A stretch of 64,000 nucleotides of DNA from Glaciecola sp049650345 (GTDB taxonomy: Bacteria > Pseudomonadota > Gammaproteobacteria > Enterobacterales > Alteromonadaceae). The DNA lies in assembly GCA_049650345.1 (NCBI GenBank), contig JBARZY010000172.1, positions 1 through 64,000 of the forward strand, given 5' to 3'. The notes under the pieces are model-generated. The model worked only from the letters and a program-made list of their open reading frames with translations. It was not told where the DNA came from and did no database searches. The position numbers and the translations under genes are program-made. Positions 26,304 through 35,693 of this stretch are shown here, piece after piece (the first letter of the stretch is position 1; each line of letters begins with the position of its first letter).

Positions 26304-26366
26304 CTTTTCTTTCAGTTGCGTTTAGCGTAATCTAGTGTCACACAGTGGGCACTACAGACCTTTCAG

Positions 26367-26672
26367 ATGAATATATTGGCAACAGAAAAAAGTTCTCATG
26401 CAAACGCCTTACCTGAGCAGCAGCAAGCTCAGCTTCAGAATATGGGTATTGATTGCTATTGCTTCAATGAAGGCAATAAAGTCAGTGAGTTTGCTTGGTT
26501 GAACGATGTTTGCGCACTGCTTGAGATCACATCAAGTGATTGTTTATACGACGCACAAACTCCTTATTTTGATAAAGACCAGTGTAAATTGCATTTACCC
26601 CATGAATCCTTTGTAACCGAGACCGAATTTAAACGTTTGCTGTGGCAGAGTATTCGCCAATATGTAAGCTAG
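26367..26672 (+). CDS. HolD-like DNA polymerase III psi subunit (divergent, short)
   Basis: 101 residues. Similarity to HolD is limited to the ends: an N-terminal LQNMGIDCYCF (compare LQQLGITQW in E. coli) and a C-terminal LLWQSIRQYVS (compare LWQQICTYEH). The main support is position: holD directly precedes rimI in many gammaproteobacteria, and rimI follows here by 40 bases. Psi bridges the clamp loader to SSB through chi. Shorter than the E. coli protein (about 137), so the middle is reduced. Confidence 0.6.
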   Translation: MNILATEKSSHANALPEQQQAQLQNMGIDCYCFNEGNKVSEFAWLNDVCALLEITSSDCLYDAQTPYFDKDQCKLHLPHESFVTETEFKRLLWQSIRQYVS

Positions 26673-26712
26673 CGATAATGGTCTATTATCGCTGTCTAAA
26701 TTTGGTAAAGCC

Positions 26713-27156
26713 ATGAAAATTGTCTGTGCAGAATCCCTTTCCCAGTCTTATCAAAGCGCGTATCAGTTATTTTGCTTACATCGAGAGCGTCCATGGTCGT
26801 ACGAATTATTCACAAAAACTATCAACAATAACCACGCCATATTTGCACTTATTAATGAGCAGGTAGTGGGCTATGCTATTTTCAGTGTTGTATGTAATGA
26901 AGGCGAGTTAGAGGATATTTGCGTATCTCCGCAGCACCGAGAAAAGGGCATTGCTGCTGCATTGCTGAATGAAATGCTAGAGCAATGCAAGGCCCTTGAT
27001 TCCCAATATGTACTATTGGAAGTTAACCAACACAACGAAGCTGCTTTGGCGCTTTATGCAGCGTTAAAGTTTGAGCAAGTAGGCGTGCGCAAAAACTATT
27101 ATGCCCATGCAAACGGTTCGTATTCTAATGCCCTTGTTATGCGACACATGTTATAA
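26713..27156 (+). CDS. rimI: Ribosomal protein S18 N-alpha-acetyltransferase
   Basis: GNAT acetyltransferase that modifies the N-terminal alanine of S18, 147 residues. Motif A is EDICVSPQHREKGIAAALLNEML near residue 75, followed by LLEVNQHNEAALALYAALKFEQVGVRKNYY, the characteristic RimI C-terminal half with the Tyr general acid region. It follows the holD-like gene and overlaps the 3' end of gabD on the other strand by six bases. Confidence 0.92.
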   Translation: MKIVCAESLSQSYQSAYQLFCLHRERPWSYELFTKTINNNHAIFALINEQVVGYAIFSVVCNEGELEDICVSPQHREKGIAAALLNEMLEQCKALDSQYVLLEVNQHNEAALALYAALKFEQVGVRKNYYAHANGSYSNALVMRHML

Positions 27157-28602
27157 GCCGCCCATGCACAAATATTTGATTTCTAGGTAGTCGTCAATGC
27201 CATATTTAGAGCCCTCGCGGCCATTGCCTGATGCTTTTACACCGCCAAAAGGGGCGGCCGGATTTGAAATGGCACCTTCGTTAATACCCACCATACCAAA
27301 AGACAATTGCTCAGCAACACGCCACACTCTGCCTATATCTCGAGCGTAAAAATAAGCGGCAAGACCAAAAGGCGTATCGTTAGCCATATCAATGGCTTGT
27401 TCCTCGGTTTCAAAGCCAATAATAGGCGATACAGGACCGAATATTTCTTGTTGAGCAACCGGCATAGTATTACTGGCATTGACCAGCACTGTAGGTTGAT
27501 AAAAGCAGGGGCCTAATGAACTTGGCTCGCCGCCTAATTCTAGTATTGCGCCGGCTTCTATAGAATCGGTTACCAGTTTATGTACATCTTCTAATGCTTG
27601 TTGATTAATTAAAGGACCAATATCTACTTCTTCGTCTAGGCCATTGCCCTGTTTTAATGCTTTTACTGCAGCAACGTATTTGCGGGTGAATTGAGGTAGC
27701 ACTGCGTTTTGCACAAAAATACGGTTTGTACACACACAGGTTTGCCCTGCATTTCGATATTTAGATACAATCGCGCCGCTGACAGCGGCATCAATGTCGG
27801 CATCATCAAACACAATAAAAGGGGCATTTCCGCCCAATTCCATTGACACTTTTTTTACTGTAGAGGCGCACTGTTTCGTTAAAATTTTACCTACTTCGGT
27901 AGATCCTGTGAAACTAAATTTGGCAACATCTGGGTGTTCAGTTAGCACTGCGCCAATGCCATGGGCGTCTTCACTTGCAATAATGTTAATTACGCCTTTG
28001 GGAATGCCTGCGCGTTCAGCAAGTTCAGCAATTGCTAATGCCGATAACGGTGTTTGTGAGGCAGGCCTGCCTACAAAAGTACATCCTGCGGCCAAGGCAG
28101 CAGCAGCTTTGCGGGTAATCATTGCATTGGGGAAATTCCAAGGCGTAATGGCCGACACTACGCCAACCGCTTGCTTAATCACCACAATGCGTTTGTTGTT
28201 GTCCGGCGCAGGGATAGTATCGCCATATATGCGTTTTGCTTCTTCTGCAAACCATTCAATATAGTTGGCACCATAAGCGATTTCGCCTTTTGCCTCATGT
28301 AATGGTTTACCCTGCTCAAGGGTAAGCAATAACGCAAGATCATCTTGGTGCTGCATGAGTAAATTGTACCATTGACGCATTAAGCGAGCGCGTTCATTTG
28401 CGGGTGTGGCAGCCCACGAGGGAAAAGCGGTTTTTGCGGCCGCAATGGCTTTTTCTGCATCGTTGCTGGTGGCGTTTGATACCTTAGCAATAATTTGACC
28501 GTTGGCAGGGTTGACGACATCAAAAGTACTATTGCTAGCGCGCCAGCATCCATCGATGTATGAGTGTTGACGCAATAAACGAGTGTCAGATAAATTTGTC
28601 AT
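27151..28602 (-). CDS. gabD: NAD(P)-dependent succinate-semialdehyde dehydrogenase
   Basis: Oxidises succinate semialdehyde to succinate in GABA catabolism. About 483 residues from the ATG at 28602, which has GGGAG eight bases before it. Aldehyde dehydrogenase motifs: nucleotide loop FTGSTEVGKIL near 235, general-base Glu in MELGGNAPFIVFDDAD near 255, and catalytic Cys in NAGQTCVCTNRIF near 290. The N-terminal HSYIDGCWRAS is typical of GabD. No gabT is adjacent. The substrate is inferred from family resemblance. Confidence 0.87.
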   Translation of the reverse strand: MTNLSDTRLLRQHSYIDGCWRASNSTFDVVNPANGQIIAKVSNATSNDAEKAIAAAKTAFPSWAATPANERARLMRQWYNLLMQHQDDLALLLTLEQGKPLHEAKGEIAYGANYIEWFAEEAKRIYGDTIPAPDNNKRIVVIKQAVGVVSAITPWNFPNAMITRKAAAALAAGCTFVGRPASQTPLSALAIAELAERAGIPKGVINIIASEDAHGIGAVLTEHPDVAKFSFTGSTEVGKILTKQCASTVKKVSMELGGNAPFIVFDDADIDAAVSGAIVSKYRNAGQTCVCTNRIFVQNAVLPQFTRKYVAAVKALKQGNGLDEEVDIGPLINQQALEDVHKLVTDSIEAGAILELGGEPSSLGPCFYQPTVLVNASNTMPVAQQEIFGPVSPIIGFETEEQAIDMANDTPFGLAAYFYARDIGRVWRVAEQLSFGMVGINEGAISNPAAPFGGVKASGNGREGSKYGIDDYLEIKYLCMGGL

Positions 28603-29118
28603 AGTATTACTCCCAAATGAAAATGCGTCATTGCACATTAATATTAAGTTATGTGCACTACGGTAACATTATCAAAGGGGCTAAGTAATCTATGTAGGGT
28701 AAATTACTCTTTCTTCCTTATTACTTTATTGTTGTAGTTCGCAATACACGTTAATACATTTGCCCCTGGGCAAGGCCTGGGCTGCCCCCAGAATTAGATG
28801 ATGCGGAAGATTGTCAAAGCTGCTCAGCTAACAACAAAGAAAATATCAAAATGCGTATTAATTACGCTCAGCGCGGGCGATGCCCCTTTCGCAGGTTTGC
28901 AAATTCAACTTCGTTTCCCAATCAAATAGCTTGTATTTAATTGTCACTGCATAATCCTGACGCACTGCGTGATACCTGCTATAATGCGCGGCAATTTTAT
29001 ATAAGCTTTAATATTGCCTGCAGCATACCACAGTCGCGGTTGCCGCAGCAGTAGCAAAGCATCGCGTTAATATTAGTGATTTGTGCCGTTACTTGGCGCA
29101 ACATGGGAATTCAGATAC
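28603..29118. promoter_or_regulatory. gabD-prfC divergent region with likely prfC promoter
   Basis: Over 500 bases without a convincing ORF. A TATAAT at 28980-28985 with CTGACG 17 bases upstream (28957-28962) is a plausible sigma-70 promoter for prfC, leaving a leader of about 125 bases that is rich in GC-containing inverted segments. Nothing else was recognised. Confidence 0.5.
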
Positions 29119-30705
29119 ATGGCAAACGCCGATTTTTTAAATGAAATCAATAAGCGAAGAACCTTCGCAATTATTTCTCACCCCGATGCGGGTAAAACCA
29201 CTATCACCGAAAAAGTATTGTTGTTTGGTCAAGCGCTACAAGTCGCCGGCACGGTCAAAGGCAAAAAGTCGGGTCAACATGCTAAATCAGATTGGATGGA
29301 AATGGAAAAAGAGCGGGGGATTTCTGTTACTACCTCGGTGATGCAGTTTCCATATGCCGATCATTTGGTTAATTTATTGGATACTCCCGGGCACGAAGAT
29401 TTTTCTGAAGATACTTATCGCACGCTTACCGCGGTAGATTCGTGCCTAATGGTAATTGATGCTGCAAAAGGCGTAGAGGACCGTACCATCAAGCTGATGG
29501 AAGTCACACGTTTACGCGACACGCCTATTATTACCTTTATGAATAAACTCGACAGGGATACCAGAGACCCTATTGAATTGCTTGATGAAGTAGAAGACAT
29601 TCTCAAAATAAAATGCGCCCCCATTACGTGGCCTATTGGCATGGGTAAAGAATTTAAAGGGGTGTATCACCTATTACGTGACGAAACCGTGCTATACGCT
29701 ACCGGTCAAGGCCACACTATTCAAGAAAAACGTGTCATTAAAGGGCTTAACAATCCAGAGCTTGACGATGCCATTGGCATGTATGCAGAAGAGCTGCGTG
29801 AAATGCTTGAATTGGTGCAAGGTGCCTCCCATGAATTTGAACTTGAGGCTTTTCTAAAGGGCGAATTAACACCGGTGTTCTTTGGCACTGCGTTGGGTAA
29901 CTTTGGTGTGGATCATATGCTAGACGGGTTAGTGAAATGGTCACCGGCGCCTATTGGACGAAATACCGACAAAGATACGTTTATCGCTGCCGACGACAAC
30001 AAATTCAGTGGTTTTGTATTTAAAATACAGGCCAATATGGATCCTAAGCACCGCGATCGTATTGCGTTTTGCCGCATTGTGTCAGGCAAGTACCAAAAAG
30101 GCATGAAATTACACCATACGCGCATAGGTAAAGATGTTCGTGTGTCTGACGCACTTACGTTTTTAGCCGGCGACCGAGCGTTACTTGAAGAAGCCTACGC
30201 TGGCGACATTATTGGATTGCACAACCATGGCTCTATGCGCATTGGCGACACTTTTACCAGTGGTGAAAAATATTCTTTTACCGGTATTCCCAATTTTGCA
30301 CCTGAGCTTTTCAAACGCATTCGTTTGCGTGACCCGCTGAAACAAAAGCAGTTATTAAAAGGGCTTATTCAATTGTCAGAAGAGGGCGCAGTTCAAGTCT
30401 TCAGACCGCTACAAAATAACGACCTGATTGTAGGTGCCGTGGGCGTATTGCAATTTGATGTAGTAGTTGCGCGCCTAAAAGCTGAGTATAACGTTGACGC
30501 AATGTACGAGCACGTTAATGTAAGCACCGCAAGATGGGTGTATGGCGATGAGCGCAAAGTAGATGAGTTTAAGCGTAAAACAGAGGTTAATTTAGCCTAC
30601 GATGGCGGTGACAACCTTACTTATATTGCGCCTACTATGGTTAACTTAACGCTTGCTCAAGAGCGTTACCCCGACATAAAATTTGCCGCCACGCGTGAGC
30701 AATAA
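29119..30705 (+). CDS. prfC: Peptide chain release factor 3 (RF3)
   Basis: GTPase that recycles RF1/RF2 from the ribosome after termination. About 528 residues from MANADFLNEINKRRTFAII, chosen by family alignment; the frame is open back to 29083. Motifs: G1 SHPDAGKT, G2 GISVTTSVM, G3 DTPGHEDFSEDTYR, G4 NKLDR. The C-terminal EF-G-like domains end RYPDIKFAATREQ. It is followed by argS after 25 bases. Confidence 0.96.
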   Translation: MANADFLNEINKRRTFAIISHPDAGKTTITEKVLLFGQALQVAGTVKGKKSGQHAKSDWMEMEKERGISVTTSVMQFPYADHLVNLLDTPGHEDFSEDTYRTLTAVDSCLMVIDAAKGVEDRTIKLMEVTRLRDTPIITFMNKLDRDTRDPIELLDEVEDILKIKCAPITWPIGMGKEFKGVYHLLRDETVLYATGQGHTIQEKRVIKGLNNPELDDAIGMYAEELREMLELVQGASHEFELEAFLKGELTPVFFGTALGNFGVDHMLDGLVKWSPAPIGRNTDKDTFIAADDNKFSGFVFKIQANMDPKHRDRIAFCRIVSGKYQKGMKLHHTRIGKDVRVSDALTFLAGDRALLEEAYAGDIIGLHNHGSMRIGDTFTSGEKYSFTGIPNFAPELFKRIRLRDPLKQKQLLKGLIQLSEEGAVQVFRPLQNNDLIVGAVGVLQFDVVVARLKAEYNVDAMYEHVNVSTARWVYGDERKVDEFKRKTEVNLAYDGGDNLTYIAPTMVNLTLAQERYPDIKFAATREQ

Positions 30706-30730
30706 TACTAACAGGTTTTAATAATTCACT

Positions 30731-32464
30731 ATGCAAATACAACAACTTCTTATTGCACGCTTTTCTGATGCCTTGGGGTCTTTAGGCTTTGAAAACGCCT
30801 CTGTCCCCATTGCTAAAAGCAACAAACCAGGGTTTGGCGAATATCAATTTAATGGCGCAATGGGTTTGGCAAAAAAATTAAAACAAAACCCTCGTGATAT
30901 TGCCCAGCAAATTGTGGAAGCTGCTGATTTAAGCGACATGGCCGAAAAGCTTGAAGTAGCTGGGCCTGGGTTTATTAATATTCACTTATCAAAAGCTTGG
31001 TTATCAAAACAAGTAGAAAGTGCAGTAGCTGATCCAAAACTTAGCGTAACACCACAAACAGCACAAACGGTAGTGGTAGATTATTCTGCGCCTAACTTGG
31101 CCAAAGAAATGCACGTGGGTCATTTACGCTCAACCATTATTGGTGATGCCGTTGTCAAATGTTTATCATTTTTAGGGCACAAGGTTATTCGCCAAAATCA
31201 CATGGGTGACTGGGGGACACAGTTTGGTATGTTACTGGCCCATTTGAATGACAAACTGGCACAAAATGAAGTGGCTGAGACTGCATTAAGCGATTTAGAA
31301 GACTTTTATCGTGAAGCTAAAGTGCGTTTTGATAACGAAGAAGGCTTTGCCGATACTGCGCGCGAGTACGTGGTTAAGCTGCAAGGCGGTGACAGTGATT
31401 GTTTGGCTTTGTGGCAAAACTTTATTGATGTGTCAATTTCCCATTCAGAAGAGGTGTATGACACTTTAAACGTAAGCTTAAGCCGCAACGATGTAATGGG
31501 CGAAAGCGCATACAATGATGATTTATCGAATGTAGTTGCCAGCTTAAAAGAACAAGGTATTGCGCAAGAAGACGCTGGAGCACAGGTCGTGTTTTTGCAA
31601 GAATTAGCTGATAAAAAAGGCAATCCGGCTGTGTATATTGTGCAAAAATCGGGTGGCGGTTATTTGTATGCCACTACCGATTTAGCTGCTATTCGTTATA
31701 GAAGTAATGTATTGCACGCCGATCGCACGCTTATTTTTACCGATGCTCGCCAAGCTCTACATTTTAAACAAACTGAAATAGTGGCGCGCAAAGCCGGCTT
31801 TATTGGCGAGAACGAAGCATACCAACATTGCCCATTCGGCATGATGCTTGGCAAAGACAATAAGCCATTTAAAACACGTACCGGTGGCACGGTTAAATTG
31901 GTTGATTTACTGCATGAAGCAATTGAACGTGCACAATCATTAGCGCTGGCGCGTAACCCTGATATTACCCCAGACAAACTGCAAGAAATGAAAACTAAGC
32001 TTGGGATTGGGGCAGTAAAGTATTCTGACCTGAGTAAAAACAGAACCACCGATTATGTGTTTGACTGGGACGCCATGCTGAGTTTTGAGGGCAACACTGC
32101 ACCTTATTTACAGTACGCATACACCCGTACACAAAGTATTTTTGCAAAAGCGGGTGTTGATGAAAACAGCGCCAATGCTGAAGTAAGCATTGAGCATGAG
32201 GCTGAAAAAGCACTAGCCCTGCACTTGTTACAGTTTCAAGATGCCATTGAAATTGTGGTTCGTGATGCTACGCCTCACATATTGTGCGCGTATATGTACG
32301 ACTTAGCGTCATTGTTCTCGCGTTTTTATGAAGCGTGCCCAATATTAAAAGACGATGTAACAAGCGCACAACGAAATAGTCGTCTGAGCTTATGCGCACT
32401 AAGTGCAAAAACGCTGCAGCAAGGGCTTGATTTGCTGGGCATTGAAACACTCGCACAAATGTAG
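30731..32464 (+). CDS. argS: Arginyl-tRNA synthetase
   Basis: Class I synthetase charging tRNA-Arg, 577 residues. The N-terminal Add-1 domain (about 1-100) is followed by the catalytic core with HIGH-like HVGHLRSTIIGD near residue 124, a region with FGMMLGKDNKPFKTRTGGTVKL near 375 and a helical anticodon-binding domain ending in the typical LGIETLAQM. The ArgS family generally lacks a canonical KMSKS, and none is seen. Normal length. Confidence 0.97.
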   Translation: MQIQQLLIARFSDALGSLGFENASVPIAKSNKPGFGEYQFNGAMGLAKKLKQNPRDIAQQIVEAADLSDMAEKLEVAGPGFINIHLSKAWLSKQVESAVADPKLSVTPQTAQTVVVDYSAPNLAKEMHVGHLRSTIIGDAVVKCLSFLGHKVIRQNHMGDWGTQFGMLLAHLNDKLAQNEVAETALSDLEDFYREAKVRFDNEEGFADTAREYVVKLQGGDSDCLALWQNFIDVSISHSEEVYDTLNVSLSRNDVMGESAYNDDLSNVVASLKEQGIAQEDAGAQVVFLQELADKKGNPAVYIVQKSGGGYLYATTDLAAIRYRSNVLHADRTLIFTDARQALHFKQTEIVARKAGFIGENEAYQHCPFGMMLGKDNKPFKTRTGGTVKLVDLLHEAIERAQSLALARNPDITPDKLQEMKTKLGIGAVKYSDLSKNRTTDYVFDWDAMLSFEGNTAPYLQYAYTRTQSIFAKAGVDENSANAEVSIEHEAEKALALHLLQFQDAIEIVVRDATPHILCAYMYDLASLFSRFYEACPILKDDVTSAQRNSRLSLCALSAKTLQQGLDLLGIETLAQM

Positions 32465-32470
32465 CTTGGT

Positions 32471-34216
32471 TTAGACTTTGCCTGCTATGTAGCCGGCAAG
32501 TCTATCTACATGCTCTTTGGTTTCATCAATTAAGCTTGCGATTTCAGTGGCCGACTCGGTTGTACTGCCGGCTAGGTTTCTGACTTCGTCTGCGACAACC
32601 GCAAAGCCTCTTCCAGCTTCACCCGCGCGAGCAGACTCGATGGCGGCATTCAGTGCCAATAGGTTAGTTTGTGACGAGATACTGTTAATGGTTTGAACAA
32701 TTGAACCTATTCTGTCTAGCACTTGTGACATCGCTTGGTGAGTTTCGTTGAGTACCACATTTCGTTGCGAAACATCACTACCATACATAAGTAACTTAGC
32801 AATACTGCCTGTTTCATCAACCACTGGGCTAAATACCCCTGCTATTAGCAGCTCTTTTCCACCCGATAAACTAAAGCCTATTTCCGATTGAATAGAATCA
32901 CCGTTGTTGAGTATGCTTTTGTGCTCTGCCGATAGTTTATCAAACAAATTGCCCATACTGGCTTTCACTTCTGAAAACTCAGTTGTGCCAAACGAACGTA
33001 AGCACAATTTATTAGCCAGCAGTAATTCACCGCTTGGCGAGAATTCGGTCACAATGTTGGCTCTGCTCATGGCGCTTAATTTTATGTCATTTTCCAGTGC
33101 GCGCTTTTTGGTGCTGTCTATATTAGCTTGTATGGATACAAATTTGCTGACTTCACCGCGCTCGTTAATCACAGGGTTAACGCTTAAGCTGATCCAATAG
33201 GGCTCCCCCGATTTAGTGTAGTTTAATATTTCTTCGTAAAATGCCTGTTTTTGTGTAATGGCGGTTGAAATGCGTTTTACTGTTTCGCTATCAGTGTGTG
33301 CCCCTTGCAAAAAGCTCCCTGGTTTTTTACCCAGCACTTCTTGCATACTATATCCTGTTAGTTTACTGAAACCAGGGTTGGTGTACTCTATGTGACCCGA
33401 TGCATCACAAATAATGACCGAGTTGGTGGTTTCATCTGCAACCAAAGACAGCAACTTGATGCGCTCGCGCTGATGGCGCTGTTCCGTTACATCTTTTACA
33501 AATGCGGTGTATAAAATTTTGTCGGCTAATTCTATTTTAGAAAGTGACAAATTGCCCCAAACAACGGTACCGTCAAAGGCTGTAAATTCAACTTCTCTAG
33601 ACGTGCCAATTATTTTATCTGCTCCGCCATGCCGATTGTGGTTAATTAAGTTGTCATGGTTTGAGCGAATATCGACAGGCACAAGTACATTCACATTTTT
33701 ATGCATTACATCTTCACGCTGGCATCGCCATAATTGCTCAGCCGCACGATTAAAAAATATGATGTTATTGTTGTTATCAATGGTAACTACTGCATCAACG
33801 CATTGCTCAAGGGTAAGGTCTATTATATCTAAGCTTTCTTTTTGAGCCGATATGTCTTTGACAAACGCAGTATAATGAAAGCCATTTTTGGTATTAACTT
33901 TCGACAATGACAAGTTGCACCATACTCGTTTACCGGCTTTTGTTTCTACTTCTACATCCCGCGAAATGCCAACTATTTTGTCAATACCCGTTGTACGATT
34001 TGCATTCACTAAATCGTCGTGATTGTGCTGATGTATGGCAGGTACCAGTATTTTTACATTCTTACCCATTACTTCGCGTTCACTGTAGCCCCACAACTTT
34101 TCTGCCGATTGGTTATAAAAGGTAATGTTGTTATGCTCGTTTATGGTAACGATTGCATCCACTGCTTGAGCGAGGATTGCGTTTTCATTTGTTTTAGAAG
34201 TAGTGAAAAATGCCAT
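32471..34216 (-). CDS. Soluble multi-PAS chemoreceptor-like protein
   Basis: About 581 residues, no transmembrane segment or HAMP domain. Four PAS-like domains: PAS1 (about 10-125) and PAS2 (about 130-250) are near copies (VDAIVTINEHNNITFYNQSAEKLW versus VDAVVTIDNNNNIIFFNRAAEQLW). A third LOV-like PAS has YTNPGFSKLTGYS and a PAC segment, and a fourth is weaker. The C-terminus holds the methyl-accepting signalling tip (QTNLLALNAAIESARAGEAGRGFAVVADEVRNLA) with very short flanking helices. Probably a cytoplasmic redox, oxygen or ligand sensor of the BdlA/Aer2 kind. The start at 34216 is preferred over 34264. Confidence 0.85.
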   Translation of the reverse strand: MAFFTTSKTNENAILAQAVDAIVTINEHNNITFYNQSAEKLWGYSEREVMGKNVKILVPAIHQHNHDDLVNANRTTGIDKIVGISRDVEVETKAGKRVWCNLSLSKVNTKNGFHYTAFVKDISAQKESLDIIDLTLEQCVDAVVTIDNNNNIIFFNRAAEQLWRCQREDVMHKNVNVLVPVDIRSNHDNLINHNRHGGADKIIGTSREVEFTAFDGTVVWGNLSLSKIELADKILYTAFVKDVTEQRHQRERIKLLSLVADETTNSVIICDASGHIEYTNPGFSKLTGYSMQEVLGKKPGSFLQGAHTDSETVKRISTAITQKQAFYEEILNYTKSGEPYWISLSVNPVINERGEVSKFVSIQANIDSTKKRALENDIKLSAMSRANIVTEFSPSGELLLANKLCLRSFGTTEFSEVKASMGNLFDKLSAEHKSILNNGDSIQSEIGFSLSGGKELLIAGVFSPVVDETGSIAKLLMYGSDVSQRNVVLNETHQAMSQVLDRIGSIVQTINSISSQTNLLALNAAIESARAGEAGRGFAVVADEVRNLAGSTTESATEIASLIDETKEHVDRLAGYIAGKV

Positions 34217-34319
34217 GAGAACTGTTAATTGTTTACTATATGTACAGTATCGGTAGTTGAACAAAAACGATGAGTTTACGTATACTAATTTTTACAGAAA
34301 ACAACGAAGTGAAAAAATA

Positions 34320-34892
34320 ATGACAAAATTACTAGCATTCAGTGGCAGTTTACGCCGCGACTCTTTCAATCAAAGCGTAGTTACGGCTGCTGCTGAAGGC
34401 GCCAAAATAGTAGGTGCCGAGGTAACAGTGGTGAGTTTAGCCGACTACATTGCGCCGCTATTTAATGAAGATGATGAAGCAAAATCGGGTATGCCTGAGA
34501 ACGCGCGTGCGTTAAAGCAACTTATGCTGAATCACGACGGATTTTTAATTGCCACACCAGAGTATAATAGTAGCTACAGCGCAGCATTGAAAAATGCTAT
34601 TGATTGGGCGTCACGAATGGAAGAAGGTGAAAAGCCGCTGCAAGCATTTAAAGGTAAAACCGCTACCATAATGGCAGCGTCGCCAGGTGCTTTAGGCGGC
34701 ATAAGAGCATTAGTACCGCTACGTATGCTATTAGGTAATATTGGTATGCATGTGCATCCTACTCAACAAGCGATAGGCAGTGTATCTAAGCTGGTAGACG
34801 AAAACGGTAAAATTAGTGATGAAAAAACACTGACTAAATTACATGCCTTAGGCGCACAAGCAGTCAAGCACACTCAAAGTCTAGCTGAGTAA
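34320..34892 (+). CDS. NADPH-dependent FMN reductase family protein
   Basis: 190 residues from MTKLLAFSGSLRRDSFNQ. Flavodoxin-like fold: phosphate-binding loop SGSLRRDSFN near residue 8, TPEYNSSYSAALKNAIDWAS near 80 and the ASPGALGGIRAL segment near 118, as in NAD(P)H:quinone/azo/chromate reductases (ChrR/YieF type). Uses NADPH and FMN; the physiological acceptor is unknown. The start is chosen for the family N-terminus; the frame opens at 34257. It diverges from the chemoreceptor gene. Confidence 0.87.
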   Translation: MTKLLAFSGSLRRDSFNQSVVTAAAEGAKIVGAEVTVVSLADYIAPLFNEDDEAKSGMPENARALKQLMLNHDGFLIATPEYNSSYSAALKNAIDWASRMEEGEKPLQAFKGKTATIMAASPGALGGIRALVPLRMLLGNIGMHVHPTQQAIGSVSKLVDENGKISDEKTLTKLHALGAQAVKHTQSLAE

Positions 34893-34924
34893 ACTGGCAG
34901 TGCAGATTTAGCGTTTTTAGTCAT

Positions 34925-34962
34925 AGTGGAATAAGCCATCTTATTCCACTGTTGTTTTTTTT
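34925..34962 (+). terminator. Strong intrinsic terminator between convergent genes
   Basis: AGTGGAATAAG and CTTATTCCACT form a perfect 11-base-pair stem with a four-base loop, followed by a T-run. It terminates the FMN reductase gene; the AhpD-like gene ends at 34965. Confidence 0.9.
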
Positions 34963-34964
34963 AA

Positions 34965-35516
34965 CTATGACTTTTCCCAAGCAAACTGCACAAACGGCTC
35001 GTCAACTGGGGTGTTAGCGATATGATTGGTGTAATTGCTGATCACTTTTTGCGACAAACCTAAAATTATCTCCAAAACATGCTGTTGTGTATAACCTGCA
35101 TCGTAAAACGCTTTTAATTGCCCTTCATCAATGTGCCCACGGTTGCGCACAATACTAAGCGTGGTATCTAGCAAGGTTTGCAGTTTTGCAGAAGGTAACG
35201 GTTTTTGGTCACGTAGGGCATCGGTTAGTGCGGGGTCAACTTTCATTGAGTGAGCAATGCCCGTATGTGCAGGTACACAATAATGGCAGTTATGCTCAAC
35301 ATTAATGCCTTGCCATATTACCGTAAGCTCATCAGCATTAAACGTGGTTTGCGTGAATAATTTGTGCAGTACTTGATAGGCTTCTAAGGTTTCTGGAGAA
35401 GACGCTAATACACCATGTAAGTTAGGTACCATACCGAACGCTTTCAAAGAACCTTCAAGAAGTGGTTTGCTATTGTCAGGGGCCGATTCTATAGAGTGAA
35501 TAGTAAGTGATGTCAT
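34965..35516 (-). CDS. Carboxymuconolactone decarboxylase/AhpD-like protein
   Basis: 183 residues, all-helical CMD/AhpD family. The active-site motif is HNCHYCVPAH near residue 75 (Cys-x2-Cys-x3-His), the redox-active pair used by alkylhydroperoxidase-like members. Flanking AFGMVPNLHGVLASSPETLEAY is typical of the peroxidase-related subgroup. It lies downstream of a TetR-family gene in the same direction, with two copies of the probable TetR operator just before it, so it is the likely repressed target. Physiological substrate unknown. Confidence 0.88.
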   Translation of the reverse strand: MTSLTIHSIESAPDNSKPLLEGSLKAFGMVPNLHGVLASSPETLEAYQVLHKLFTQTTFNADELTVIWQGINVEHNCHYCVPAHTGIAHSMKVDPALTDALRDQKPLPSAKLQTLLDTTLSIVRNRGHIDEGQLKAFYDAGYTQQHVLEIILGLSQKVISNYTNHIANTPVDEPFVQFAWEKS

Positions 35517-35544
35517 AGTGATTTCCTGAAGTTTGAATTAATTG

Positions 35545-35580
35545 TACCAATTGGTATTTTATAAATTGTACCGATCAGTA
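35545..35580. promoter_or_regulatory. Tandem TetR-family operators before the AhpD-like gene
   Basis: TACCAATTGGTA (35545-35556, perfect palindrome) and TACCGATCAGTA (35569-35580, one mismatched pair) share TACC-N4-GGTA and are spaced 24 bases centre to centre, about 30-60 bases upstream of the gene start. The same motif occurs before tetR. Confidence 0.75.
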
Positions 35581-35693
35581 TGTAAAAGTCAAACCTTAAT
35601 AGAGAGTGCATGTGTTAATTCATGTTTGAAGATGTATTTAGTGTGTTATGACGAATGGTGAGAAGTTACAATTAAAAAAGCTTAGACGTGCGT

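Noticed and set aside
28760..28800. GC-rich CCTGGG repeats before prfC as an RNA gene
   Set aside because: Pairing is short and inconsistent, and no known RNA motif is recognisable.
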